From the NCBI GenBank assembly GCA_942486035.1, contig CALNXK010000026.1:493501-557500 (forward strand): a DNA stretch of 64,000 bases, written 5' to 3'. Both the position numbers and the translations under genes were made by a program. A model generated the notes under the pieces. It did no database searches. It saw only the letters and a list, made by a program, of their open reading frames with translations, and was not told the origin of the DNA. Shown piece after piece: positions 24,501-34,763 of the stretch. The DNA comes from Porites lobata (taxonomy: Eukaryota > Cnidaria > Anthozoa > Scleractinia > Poritidae). Each line of letters opens with the position of its first letter. The stretch's first letter is position 1.

Positions 24501-24615
24501 TGATGTTCTCCGTGTACCGATCTAATCCATAAAGGTTCCGATGTCTGAAAACAGTCCGTCTTGAGCGCAAGCAACCTCGGCATTCGGGGCAGAAACACGT
24601 CTGATAATCTGCCAT
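18553..24615 (-). CDS. CACTA/EnSpm-like (tnp2-type) transposase, five exons, one frameshift
   Basis: Exons (minus strand) are 24615-24438, 24146-24045, 22926-22849, 22341-22276 and 21237-18553. All junctions are GT-AG, all phase 1, and no stop falls at any join. The protein, about 1035 residues after allowing one frameshift, starts with a cysteine-rich segment (CFCPECRGC), followed by acidic linkers. A zinc-knuckle-like stretch has CPNPKCSC and LCRNKLYGKRC. The core resembles the Transposase family tnp2: LYLDFFNPF, LIPGPSEPEGHINTYLTP, ADIPASRKLSQYKSH, CDKCMF, DPMHSILMG, DLGRLP, QQWKNF. Elements of this family move DNA by cut-and-paste. One extra G in the run at 19741-19743 shifts the frame between DKMSAR and LKAQQWKNF, which otherwise stops at 19658. 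Introns contain MITEs. It faces the 24841 gene across 225 bp, as expected for a two-gene transposon, but element ends were not found. Confidence 0.75.
22014..22184. mobile_element. MITE with CAGGGTTGTCATTAAG ends
   Basis: The left end CAGGGTTGTCATTAAG mirrors the right end CTTAGTGACAACCCTG. It lies in the last intron of the transposase gene. The inner GCCGGGG and CCCCGGC words form a further small hairpin. Confidence 0.7.
23640..23815. mobile_element. MITE-like repeat with GATCTAGGG/CCTGGATCTG ends
   Basis: The left end GGGGCTGATCTAGGGGGAGG and the right end TCCTGGATCTGCC are rough inverted copies and enclose GTGCACCCCC words. It lies in the second intron of the transposase gene and resembles the GGCGGATCCAG elements at 4331 and 57319. 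Confidence 0.5.
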
Positions 24616-24840
24616 TCTGAACTAACTTAAATAATCTGTATTTAATTCTTTGGTTTGTCATACATGTACGAGCTGCTGGAAATTTTGGTGCTCCTTTTTC
24701 GCGAGGTAGCGCCAAATTGCGCGAATGTGGCGAGCTTTATTATTGCGTGACAATGTTTGCGCTAATTTGACGCAAGTTGAAATTTTTCGGTGGACGCAAG
24801 GAGAGAAATTGCTCCTTCAAAGGGGGATTTTTGGCGAAAA
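24616..24840. promoter_or_regulatory. bidirectional promoter region of the two-gene unit
   Basis: Only 225 bp separate the start codons of the minus-strand transposase gene and the plus-strand gene, so both promoters must overlap here or lie within 5' exons. It contains repeated GCGC-centred words such as GCGCCAAATTGCGCG and TGACGCAAG. Most of it (from about 24690) recurs in inverted orientation at 28290-28440. Confidence 0.5.
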
Positions 24841-26446
24841 ATGGAAGTACAAAACCCAGAAGAACTTATGAAAGTGTTACTCGATAATCCGTCGGCTAGA
24901 AGCCAGTTGAATTCCTTTGTTGAGCAAGCAATTGCGAAAAGTCACGTAAGTTAAGTGTGTTGTTTTTGTTGCGGGTTTGCTTGATAATTAATTAAGTGGT
25001 TTCATGACAACACTTAATTGACAAAAAATTCTTCCCTTTTGTTTTCCTCTAGTCACCTGCACCGTCAAAAGTTGTACCACTGGTAAGTAAAAGCCAAATG
25101 TTACAATTTACTTAAACGCTAGCTTTTGGGGGAAAAAACTATATACTAGGACATTTGTTGACGTCAGCTGCATCTTTCAGATGTATATTTCGACGGGACA
25201 TTTTACTTGATTTTCACGCTATGTAGTGTATGGCCAATCCACTTTTAATATATCCTGTGAGCTACTTTTTTAAAATAAACTCTGTAACTGATCTGACTCA
25301 GTTGGGGGCACAAATTTGAGCGCTTTTTGGAGCCGGGTAGGGCACTAAAATCACTTGTTCAAAGTTCGGTCCTCTACAGTCTGCAACTGAAGTCCTTCTG
25401 TCACTGCCTGGTTGTTTACAGCTGGCAGATTAAGATAATTAATTAACGCAGGGATTAGTGAGAAATTAAATTTGAATGAATTCACATAAATAAATGTAAG
25501 CTTATTAAAGTGCCTAGCACATGTACTTGTGTACACTACGTGTGCTTGCGAATTGACTAATGATTGTTGCATCACTTGCATGTGCATTAATTCACGTGAT
25601 TACTGACATCAGATGGACCAGGGCCTTTGTGGTGTCACATTCCATGCATTTCAAAGGACACATCCTAAGAATGTGGATAGATTCTGGAAAAACCTCGCTA
25701 TACAGTTACTGAAGTGCCACTGACCAGTTGTTATTATTGTATCATTATTTATAACTATTATAATTATTTGTTAACAAACCGCTGTTCCTTTCTTTCCACA
25801 ATGGCTTCAATTAATCAATGTCTCATAAATGTACCAAAATGTTAACTTCCAGGAAAAGAGAGACAGGGAAGTAAGGAAAGCATTGGAAAGGGAGGAGTTG
25901 AGCAGTGAAGAGATAAAGGAGCTGAGAAGTACGATTGCCCCAGTGGAAGCAAAGGAAGTGGTAGTTTACGATTCTGAGGATGAGGATGCACGCTCTGACC
26001 TTCTCCTGAAACGCAAGATCAGTTTGGAGAGAGGCAGGAAAACAGCCAGGGAAAATCAACGCAGGGGAAGTCGCCTGCTGGCTCTTCTTAGTGGTAATAA
26101 GGCACCCAGTCAGCAAGTGTCTGTCAAAGACCTGATGGAGCTGGCAAAAGAGAATGTTCCACTGCCAGCAGCTAAGGCTCCATCAGCTAGTCTGACCCCT
26201 CTGAGGTGCTGTACAACATCTACTGCTGATGCAGCCTTACGTGCACAACAAAAGAGGGGCAGGCTAGCATTAACTAGAAAGCCTCAAACAAGCATAGGTA
26301 AGTTATCTTTGGGCCCATCAAGTGAACGCAGCAACCTCATGGTGGCTGCTGGGGCACTGCGCTCCTCACTGGTGGAGACCGAGGATAGTTTATCTATGGC
26401 TGTTGACTCATCACCATTTCTCTTTCAGGGAGATTTTACTGATTAA
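24841..26446 (+). CDS. unrecognised 242-residue charged protein, partner of the transposase gene
   Basis: Three exons, 24841-24945, 25053-25082 and 25853-26446, have GT-AG borders and phase-0 joins and total 729 nt. The start is the ATG of MEVQNPEELMKVLLDN. The N-terminus looks like a short amphipathic helical segment. The 30-nt middle exon adds SPAPSKVVPL, and exon 3 encodes a highly charged helix (KRDREVRKALEREELSSEE), an acidic patch (YDSEDEDA), then a basic stretch (LKRKISLERGRK) and a Ser/Ala-rich tail. I do not recognise a family. The divergent arrangement recalls the second, DNA-binding or accessory gene of CACTA elements; that is inference. The inverted duplicate of its first exon at 28155-28440 supports membership of a mobile unit. 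Confidence 0.65.
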
Positions 26447-28154
26447 GGACAGTGTAAGTGAGGCTACATGTGTAAGAGATAGCAATACAGACCTGCCAAT
26501 TCTTACAAAGCCCCATTAAGGTTAAACACTGGCACTAGCATCCCCACAGAATTTCTGTTTTATATTCAACAAGGTAACATTTCATTTCAGAAAGATATCT
26601 CCCCCAAAAAACATGAGATTGGGAGTCTTGTTGTGGGGCCATGAGACAAGTGAAAAATCATGAGAGTCTTTGAAGCCAGAATTGTGAGAGTTGGCAGGTC
26701 TGGCAATATTAAAATAGACATTTTTTGGTCCATTAAAGGATCTTATTTGAAAGGTTCGGTCTAAATTATTCTTTGGTTGTCTTTAAAAGACTGTGCTGTT
26801 TCTCTTAATACAATCAGTAAAATCTCAAATGATTCAATGTTTTGGAATTGTCCCATAGTGCAATCAAATGGTTGATTGTACGAACATCCTAGGAGATTAA
26901 TTAGGAAGCAATATTAGCCTTTGAATTCTTTTGTGGATAAACAGAGTGCCTAATTAGACATGAAATTCAAACACAGTGAAAAATTACTGACTTTTATGGT
27001 CTATCTGCAGTCCTAATTCCAATAAAAGGATTTATCCTTGTGGATGAGTGTGGACTCCCATAATAAAATTGATAGGGATGCTTGATTATTTAGGTGTTGG
27101 ATTTACAGGTTTTGATCCAATCTCGTTCCCAGGTTTTCTCTCCTACCCGTCGAGAGACCCTGGCAGGTCTGGTCATGTATATCCCAGAATCTGGGACAGG
27201 TAGGAGATAACCCTGGCTTTGATCGCACCGCATAAGGGTGTTTAGGACAAATAACCAATATTTTTACCCATACAGGCACTGCTTGATGTTGTGGGTAAAG
27301 AAATTAATTATGTCTATATAATTTGATGAAATGTGTTGGAGTTTATTATAAGTCTCTGTAAGGATTCAATTCAAGCCTGAATCAAACCCGCATTGTCCTC
27401 TTTTAGGGATTTCACTCTAATTTGTTATATACTGAGCATCATGTCATTTTATATGGGATTTGAATTCCCGCATCACTCAGGTTCCTTGAATAGCAGCCCA
27501 AAAGTCCAGCTAATCTTAATATTTTAGGCTGACGCAAAATATTGAAATTTAAAACACAAAGTGTAGTGTTCCAGCTAGTATAGGTCACTGACACAAACCA
27601 GTAGATCAACAACAGAATGATGTATTAATTATCTCTTCATTCCCAGAATGAATAATGACTCTTGTACTTGTATAGATTTAAAATCTGCTGATGAAATTCT
27701 GTGGTATGACCATTCAAATGAAACCTCTTTGGCATAACTCTAGCGCTATCTGGTTTTTTAGCACTTTACAGAATGAAATTTAAAAATCTTGTCAGATACT
27801 TTTGACAATTGCATGCCATTCTGGGAGAGAAGTGGTTATAATTTATAATATACATGTATATAAGTATTGAACCTTAGAATTCCTAATAGTGACCCTGAAT
27901 GTCAATCAGTTCCTACTGGCAATATCAATATGTCATCAAGAGAGAAGGTTCTGAGAACTTTCATAGAAATAGTCATCTCCGAAGGGAATAAGTTTTGATC
28001 CTCTATCAAATTTTCTATAATGAGATGTATGGGATATCATGATCAGTCTCACAGAATTTGTTTATTGATATTGTCAGGCTTAAGGAGTAAATACTGGATT
28101 TCACTAGTCTAAAAAGAGGATGTCCAAGGGGAATATGTTTTGATCTCCTATTTA
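26447..28154. other. 3' region of the 24841 gene; no further gene seen
   Basis: It is AT-rich, with a repeat-like piece at 27110-27215 (CCTACCCGTCGAGAGACC) and another at 26580-26720 containing ATGAGATTGGGAG and CATGAGAGTC. No coding sequence is credible. Confidence 0.3.
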
Positions 28155-28440
28155 ATTCTCTAATTCTGACATGATATAATTGCTTGCTCAACAAATGAAT
28201 TCAACTGGCTTTTAGCAGAAGGATTATCAAGTACATTTGTGTAACACTTTCATAAGTTCTTCTGGATTTTGCACTTCCATGTATATTTCGTCAAAAATCC
28301 ATTCTCGAAGGAGCAATTTCTCCCCTTTGGTCGACCAAAAATTTTTCAACTTGAGTCAAATCAATTAACGCAAACATTGTCACACAATAGTAAGGATTGC
28401 CACAATCGCGCAATTTGGCGCATTGCAGCATAAAACAAAT
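28155..28440 (-). pseudogene. inverted partial copy of the 24690-24945 promoter and exon 1
   Basis: Read on the minus strand it matches the promoter and first exon of the plus-strand gene at 24841, including AGAAATTGCTCCTTC, then ATGGAAGTGCAAAATCC, AGAAGAACTTATGAAAGTG and CCAGTTGAATTCATTTGTTG. A small insertion after AAAGTGTTAC breaks the frame. The second and third exons are not seen, so it is a truncated, inverted duplicate. Confidence 0.75.
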
Positions 28441-28959
28441 TTGTTATTTTACATTGTTTATTGATATTTGTTCATTATTAATTGGATTTCACTGGTCTAT
28501 TAATGTTTATTAATTTAAACACGAACTTGATTATCTTTTATTAACATTCAGACAACATTGTTTTGTATATATAACATCGCCATTAAACTTACGTTTTCTC
28601 GGACAGCTGTTATCTACACTGATTCCTTGTGTATTGTTATTTTTCCATATTGGATTATTTTTGATCCGCACACTTCACAGTGCAATTTGTGGGGAGACTC
28701 TGGAATTTTGCTTATGTTACTTCAGTTCACCAAGCATTTTTCAAATTGTTATTAAAAAGGGAAATGTTTGAAAAAAAAAATGTATCTGAACATAATTTTA
28801 AGACCCAAATAAACAAAAGCAAAAATCATTGCGATGATTTCCTGTATATTCACATATCTGAAATGAAAGGATTTGGGAAATTCTTTAATTTGGGGGAGGG
28901 GGTATGATTCCACTGACAGTATACTCTCAAGCTACAATGAGTGATACTTTGATTTTAAC

Positions 28960-29175
28960 AATGCGATAGTGGGGGTTATGATTCCTCAAATGATTTAATA
29001 AGTCTTGCAACATCGTGGTTATGATTCTTAGCTATGACAACACAGGTTATGATTCCTCAAATGATTTCATAAAGCCTTTAAAAACCAGGGTTATGATTCC
29101 TGTGCCTGACAAAATGATATGATGACTTGGTGAAGCCTGGGCAAACCAAGGTTATGATTCCTCAAACACATCAAA
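28960..29175. repeat. GGTTATGATTCCTC tandem-like array
   Basis: GGTTATGATTCC or a close variant occurs five times at roughly 45-75 bp spacing, twice followed by TCAAATGATTT. The units drift in length, so this is a degenerate minisatellite. Confidence 0.65.
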
Positions 29176-30129
29176 TCATTACTGAAATTACAATTGGTTA
29201 TTTGACTATGCCATTTCCTGTGAGTACAAAACAAGGAAACTCCACTCCTTCAGACCCCTAAAGTCTTTACATAATTTTACATTATCATCTTCATCGTCAT
29301 GGTCTCGTTGCTTGTTTAGTATTGAAAGGTTATGCCAAATAAATACACCTGTTTAGTTATAATTTACTTTAAACGGTTAATGCTGGTTTCATTACTCACT
29401 GAAATGTTAGTTACTGAATACTTGACACAGTCATTGGAACTCATCATAAACAAGTTTGGAATTAAGCTTAAAACGTTAGAGAAAAGGGGAGCCAGGACAA
29501 CTTACCTTGCCTTACTTTCTGCTCTTTTCAGTGAAATCTTGAGTGTCGAAGAGCCTTAGTAATACAGTCTTGGTCTGTGTTGTGAACATTCCAGTGTTAA
29601 TGCTTGCGCTTCACACGATGTTTCTGTCTCCATCTCGTCCCGAAAGGGTTGCTTTACACTTGACAAGTGATCGATTACTAAAGGCTGATAGTGCAATAAT
29701 AATTTCTAACAACCTTAAGATGTCCTGTGATGCTATCAAGAAGCATAATTATGTATGAACGATCTCCAAACTTCCAAAGAAGCAAGTTTGAAACCGTTTG
29801 ACACTTTCAAAATGGACGCCAAATCAACGAACCCGATTGAGCATGTGCAAAGGAACAAGCCCGCTGACCAGCTGTCCCTTCACTGTATTGTTTCCAGGCC
29901 CCTTTCTTTCAATAAATTGCCCGTTCCCAAAACTGAAGTCCGCGGACTTAAAATAAGGAAGTGATAAAGGAGATTCAACAATGAAGCCAGTACTCCGTTG
30001 AATGTAAAATAGTCAGAGTAATTTGTGAATGCGTTCTTTCACTCTAAGTAATGCGTTCTTTCTCTAAGTAAAACTCGCCGATTTTGCGCGGCGATATTTT
30101 TTCTTTATTTTTCCAATTATTTCAATTTG
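29176..30129. other. no gene seen
   Basis: Short open frames at 29332-29559, 29543-29758 and 29755-29964 overlap in different frames and show no recognisable domain. Confidence 0.3.
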
Positions 30130-30325
30130 ATCAAATTACAGTTGAAACTCTCTACAACGGCCACCTTAGGGACATCGAAGAAAGTGGCCATTGTAGAGAG
30201 GTTAAAAGAAGAGTGAATGTATGTCATGTATGGACCGTCCGTCAAAAAAAAAAAAAATGGCCCGTGTAGAGAGGTGACCGTTAAGGAAGAGGTGGCCGTT
30301 AGTTCCGAGGTTCGACTCAATATAA
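30130..30325. mobile_element. CTCTCTACAACGGCCACC repeat
   Basis: The phrase CTCTACAACGGCCACC is followed by the inverted phrase AGTGGCCATTGTAGAGAGG and later GTAGAGAGGTGACCG. The outer ends TTGAAACTCTC and GAGGTTCGACTCAA are roughly complementary. I recognise it as a common coral repeat family. Confidence 0.55.
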
Positions 30326-30764
30326 CATGATACTACCTCAATTTTTTCTGGAATTTGGTGAGCTTAAAACTGCAACAAACTGTACTATCAAACACGGTTA
30401 TACTGTACTAACTGAAATCATTGAGGCAATACTACTGAGTATTGAAGGGTATTGTGTTTGCCGCGACAGATATGCCGTTTTTCGAAAATTGCCGCACAGT
30501 CGCAAGTTATATCTTTGCATGAACTCTGCTGGCAGGATTTTCTTTTCAGCGTCATTTTTGAACGGGTACGAAGTCGTTTGCACCGCCAAAAAAAAACAAT
30601 TTGCGTGGTTGGCTTGTTTACATCGCACACCAACATCGAACACCAAATGTCTTGAGTGATCAAAAAAACTATGCGAACTAGTGTCAGGAAACAAACGACT
30701 TACTAAAAACAGTGCCGGGAATAAATTCTTCATTAGGAAGGTAGCATTGTATGACAACCTTACT
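30326..30764. other. no gene seen
   Basis: Open frames exist on both strands (30327-30659 plus, 30398-30757 minus), but neither shows a recognisable domain. Confidence 0.25.
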
Positions 30765-30950
30765 AAACCTTTACATGTAGCGTAAATGAGCGTAAAGCTG
30801 TTACAACAACTTTATGCTAGCTTTACGAAAACTTTAAGAGCCGAGCGCGTAAATTTACCTTTACAAACCTTTACGCGCCGTGGAAAGTTTGCGTAAAGTT
30901 GGATGACCAACTTTACGCAGGTTTACGCAAACTTTAATTCTGCGTAAATC
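30765..30950. repeat. CTTTACG/CGTAAAG-rich repeat, copy 2
   Basis: It has the same word set as 11445-11870 (AACCTTTACATG, GCGTAAAGCTG, AACTTTACGCAGG), arranged on both strands around GAGCGCGTAAATTTACC. It may be a foldback family. Confidence 0.5.
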
Positions 30951-31120
30951 TCCATTTTCATGCTGTGGGGGGATTGGGGAAAGGGGTGCGTCGTGGAAAT
31001 GTTCCAGTCAAAAATAATGGTAATAAAAGAGAATGAGGTACATAATTCTCTCTCGTGCCAATCGTTTCTTGTTTCAAAAGGCAAACTTGCCTATTTTTGT
31101 TCACTGGTAGAAGTTGCAAT

Positions 31121-31421
31121 GCAGCCCCGACTAACTGATTAACAAGTTGTCATGTTCGCCGCCAGACCAATGTATCCCCGTAATGGGGTTCTTGTTATCA
31201 TAAAGACGATAATGGAAAATTATGGATGGAAGTTATCATTGTTACTTTTTGGACGCCGTAGCAACCGTATGATGTGCTAACAACAAGTAATAATGACGCA
31301 GAACTTTTTGAAACTCGAACAGTACATTTTCCAAGACTAAAATCGTCCTCTGTTTAGAGAGAATAAACAAACTCAACCGCGATTACTCGTATCGGCAAAT
31401 TTTATCACTTGTTTGCCCCCT
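31121..31421 (+). repeat. 301-bp segment duplicated at 33699-33999
   Basis: The segment from GCAGCCCCGACTAACTG to CACTTGTTTGCCCCCT recurs almost unchanged downstream of G1 at 33699-33999. It lies about 370 bp upstream of G1 and may include its distal promoter. Confidence 0.85.
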
Positions 31422-31647
31422 GAAATGCCACCTGACGTTGCTTTTATCCCATCAATCCTAAAGAGCGTGCAAAGATGGCGGATATCTTGTAAAGGTCTGC
31501 CAGGTGGTTATGAAAATCAAAGCCAATCAAAAACGGAGAAATCTTTTGAATGAATAATAATTATAATATCATGATAACTATCTCCCGAATGGGAGATCAC
31601 CAGTATATATCAAGAGACTTGAAGTGTCAGACGCAGCATCTATAGTG

Positions 31648-31760
31648 CTATGCACCGACCCTGAGGGGAATGGTCCTTGTTTTTTATTTACCGAATTAGT
31701 TGAATAATAAAGAAGTAATTTTTGTAAATAAAAGACGTCACGCAGTAAGAGCTTTGACAG
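31648..31760 (+). promoter_or_regulatory. proximal 5' flank of G1, shared with 47665-47775 and 62060-62165
   Basis: The words CGACCCTGAGGGG, TATTTACCGAATTA and AAATAAAAGACGTCAC occur in the same order 2.1 kb upstream of G3 and in the matching place of the second unit. GACGTCAC is a CRE-like octamer. Conservation across diverged copies could mean a retained promoter element. Confidence 0.45.
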
Positions 31761-31792
31761 AGCTTCGCGGATTTTTCGAGTGAATTTTTCGA

Positions 31793-33373
31793 GTGAATGT
31801 TTTTTCTTGTCCACATAATCCAAACTTTGTGCGGGACCCGACTGACAAAATTTTGCCCTGGGTAATGGTCGCAATCGTATGTATCGCATCTCCTGCTGCA
31901 GTCATTTTGAACATTTTGGTTATCGCAGGAGTGAGATCAAGAAAAGAACTGCAAAAACACTCCAACATTTTGTTATCGAGCATGGCTGCTGCGGACATTT
32001 TGGTAGGTGCTATAAACATGCCTTTATCAGCCACTGTTGACTTCGTTATTTCCCGGCAAGTTTTTAATGATCACATTTGCACGGTAGATTTGGTTAATGT
32101 CTACTTGATGTACACGTTAACGGCTTGTACTCTATACCACTTGACTTTTATCGCTTGGGAGAGGTACCAGGCGATACGGAATTGTTATGAGAACAAGGCA
32201 AAACTTACAAGAAGCCACCCCAAGAAACTCGCAATAACAGCTTGGTTCTTAGCCGCGTTTACACAAGTTTCAGGTATTTTACTAACAGCCCTAAGCATCA
32301 AACATGATTTCATTGTTGTGGCTATTGCTGCATTTTTCGCGTTAATTTTGATCGCCTACTTTTACATCGTGGTATATCGTGAAGCCCGCAAAGCTAAACA
32401 GATCATCACCCAAGTTACTGTTATGGTGAAAACAAAACTCGAAAATGCAGTTGCTATCACGTGTGCATTGGTTTCGACGGCTGTGGTTCTTTCCTTTGTT
32501 CCCTTGGTAACTGTTGGTTTGATGGGAGAATTGTACCCAGGCCTTCGCAAGAGTTCCGTCTCCCGGTCAGCAGAGACACTTCTGCAAATGAACTCTATAG
32601 TAAATCCACTAATTTACTTCTACAGAAACCATCGCTTTAGAAACATCGTTCTTGAGATTTTATGCATTAGAAAACCCCACGTAGCCAAGTCAAAAGTTGC
32701 TCCCATGCAATATGTCAGATCAAAAGATCCTTTTTCAAAGAAAGGTATTCAAAAACATCCAAATGTGAACAGCCATCACCTTTTGTCAAGATCAGCGTCA
32801 TGCGAATTAGCCAACGTGATAGAATTAAATCGTGCAATGAAGAAAAGACCTGTATCGGCTCCTTCAATGATCAGATTACACAGCAACTCTTTTGGCAGTT
32901 CTCAGCCGCAGAATCCCTTTTCCATTTTAACAGTTGTTGCGACAGTCCATCCTCAAAGGCGCGAAAGACATCGTAAAAGTTTGCCAATATTTCATCCTTC
33001 ATCGTTAACGAAAAGGTGGGAAGCTAAACGTAATCATTTTAATCTGTCTAATCCTGCTGGAGATTTGATAAAGAAACGATACCAGTTCAATAACAGAAAA
33101 TTGAGTAACCATCTGCCTTATCTCCTACCCAGATCTCCCACGGCCAGAGTACGACAGAGTGAGATCTGGGTACAAGATTACCATCTGGAAAGATCCACCG
33201 CAAACGGAAAGGGCGCATGCTCGCATGGAATTTCGTTGCGATCTCGTAAAGGTTTCTTGAAAAGAAGTATGTCGGCCCCAGCGTTACGTGAGATCAGCAG
33301 TTTCCGCAATGACACACTGCAGAGGGAGGCTCCTGCAGCCTGCGACGAAAGCTTGGACTCCCGTCACCTTTAA
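31793..33373 (+). CDS. class A (rhodopsin-like) GPCR, G1, start codon lost
   Basis: One open frame of about 526 codons encodes seven membrane segments. TM1 carries SPAAVILNILVIAGV; TM2 carries SSMAAADILVGA with the conserved Asp; TM3 ends in WERYQAIRN (ERY motif intact); TM6 has LSFVP instead of CWxP; TM7 has NSIVNPLIYF (NPxxY form). A long basic, Ser-rich tail has SRSASCELANV, KKRPVSAPSMIRLHSNSF and RSMSAPALRE. No ATG opens the N-terminus. The position aligned with the ATG of G2-G4 is GTG at 31780, followed by a deletion of about 10 bases. The frame opens at 31784 without an ATG, and the first in-frame ATG is 31865 at the very start of TM1. It may therefore use a non-AUG start, an unseen upstream exon, or be decaying. 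Ligand unknown; adenosine- or amine-receptor-like groups are the nearest type by general look only. Confidence 0.75.
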   Translation: MNVFSCPHNPNFVRDPTDKILPWVMVAIVCIASPAAVILNILVIAGVRSRKELQKHSNILLSSMAAADILVGAINMPLSATVDFVISRQVFNDHICTVDLVNVYLMYTLTACTLYHLTFIAWERYQAIRNCYENKAKLTRSHPKKLAITAWFLAAFTQVSGILLTALSIKHDFIVVAIAAFFALILIAYFYIVVYREARKAKQIITQVTVMVKTKLENAVAITCALVSTAVVLSFVPLVTVGLMGELYPGLRKSSVSRSAETLLQMNSIVNPLIYFYRNHRFRNIVLEILCIRKPHVAKSKVAPMQYVRSKDPFSKKGIQKHPNVNSHHLLSRSASCELANVIELNRAMKKRPVSAPSMIRLHSNSFGSSQPQNPFSILTVVATVHPQRRERHRKSLPIFHPSSLTKRWEAKRNHFNLSNPAGDLIKKRYQFNNRKLSNHLPYLLPRSPTARVRQSEIWVQDYHLERSTANGKGACSHGISLRSRKGFLKRSMSAPALREISSFRNDTLQREAPAACDESLDSRHL

Positions 33374-33504
33374 AAGTCGTGAAAATTGTCAGAGGGCTCA
33401 TGAAGGCTCAGTCCATAAAGTGACGAGTCAGCGTCGTCTTTGAACACCTTCGTTTTGCTTTCGTTCATTTATCTCTGATAAACAATGAATGCATTTACCA
33501 ATTT
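33374..33504 (+). other. 3' flank of G1
   Basis: This short stretch is probably the 3' UTR. Possible AATAAA-like signals occur later, inside the duplicated block (GAAAATAATAAAAGC). Confidence 0.3.
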
Positions 33505-34190
33505 GGACGCTAGGAGGCTAATTATGCATATTTTTGATTAAACAATTAGATGTTAAGATCAAGTCCAATTCCATATTTAGAAGTTGAATCAGCTGTAGTC
33601 TTAGCACGATCGTTTCGTGTTATCTGAAAATAATAAAAGCTGTTTTTACAGAAAAAAAAATACGAGCAACTGTGAATAGATGAATAAGCTATAATAATGC
33701 AGCCCCGACTAACTGACTAACAAGTTGTCATGTTCGCCGCCAGACCAATGTATCCCCGTGATGGGGTTCTTGTTATCATAAAGACGATAATGGAAAATTA
33801 TGGATGGAAGTTATCATTGTTACTTTTTGGACGCAGTAGCAACCGTATGATGTGCTAACAACAAGTAATAATGACGCAGAACTTTTCGAAACTCGAACAG
33901 TACATTTTCCAAGACTAAAATCGTCCTCTGTTTAGAGAGAATAAACAAACTCAACCGCGATTACTCGTATAGGCAAATTTTATCACTTGTTTGCCCCCTT
34001 GGACGCTAGGAGGCTAATTATGCATATTTTTGATTAAACAATTAGATGTTAAGATCAAGTCCAATTCCATATTTAGAAGTTGAATCAGCTGTAGTCTTAG
34101 CACGATCGTTTCGTGTTATCTGAAAATAATAAAAGCTGTTTTTAAAGAAAAAAAATACGAGCAACTGTGAATAGATGAATAAGCTATAAT
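33505..34190 (+). repeat. nested tandem duplication, 496-bp period
   Basis: GGACGCTAGGAGGCTAATTA begins both at 33505 and at 34001. The first unit is a 3'-flank block (33505-33698) plus the copy of 31121-31421 (33699-33999). The second unit repeats the 3'-flank block to 34190. A segment from upstream of G1 has thus been copied downstream of it. Confidence 0.8.
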
Positions 34191-34270
34191 TCTCCTATAT
34201 ATCAAATATTATAATTACTTGAAGGGCGAGGTGAGGAGGTTAAGGAGACGCCCCTCGATCTTAATAAGTC

Positions 34271-34399
34271 GGAGCAATTTAGGTTTCTGGGAAACTGCCC
34301 ACCTACCCCTCCCCTAAGCCATCATTTTGCCCTAAGTGAGAAGTAAGTTAGCTTAGGGGAGGGGTAGGTGGGCAGTTTCCCAGAAACCTAAATTGATCC
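34271..34399. mobile_element. foldback MITE, GGGAAACTGCCCACC family, copy 2
   Basis: The left arm has AGGTTTCTGGGAAACTGCCC and ACCTACCCCTCCCCTAAGCC; the right arm is its complement, ending AGAAACCTAAATTGATCC. It is better preserved than the copy at 7801-7937. Confidence 0.85.
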
Positions 34400-34763
34400 A
34401 ATAAGTCTTTCTTTTTCCGGAAAAAGTAGGGGGCAGCCCTCCCCTGCTCCGCCGTCTCTGGTATTTCATACAAAATGCCTAATTTCTCACAGTTTACTTA
34501 GTTTAACAAGTCCTTCAATCAGTTAGTTTAAGTCAGTTTTTATTTTGTATGATACTTTCTATATAAACTATGAAAATAAAGCAAAATGATGACGTCAGCA
34601 AATATTTGCCTATTAGATGCCAGAGACCCCATGAATTTTAATGGATTTTTCTTTTTTTTGGAGAAGTTCGCAGTTGTCTTTAACTATAAAATTTTGACTG
34701 CTTAAGAATGACTTAAAGCTTCAGCAGTTTCAAACAACTCGAGCAGAGGAAACTAACCCTTAC
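34400..34763. other. no gene seen
   Basis: Spacer between two elements; no ORF or repeat recognised. The last 7 bases (CCCTTAC, 34757-34763) are the left target duplication of the next element. Confidence 0.3.

Noticed and set aside
28960..29175. Regular repeats considered as a CRISPR-like array
   Set aside because: Unit length drifts, spacers share sequence, and the genome is eukaryotic; it is a degenerate minisatellite.
30327..30757. Overlapping open frames on both strands of about 110-120 codons
   Set aside because: No domain, no conservation within the window, and both strands are open, which suggests chance.
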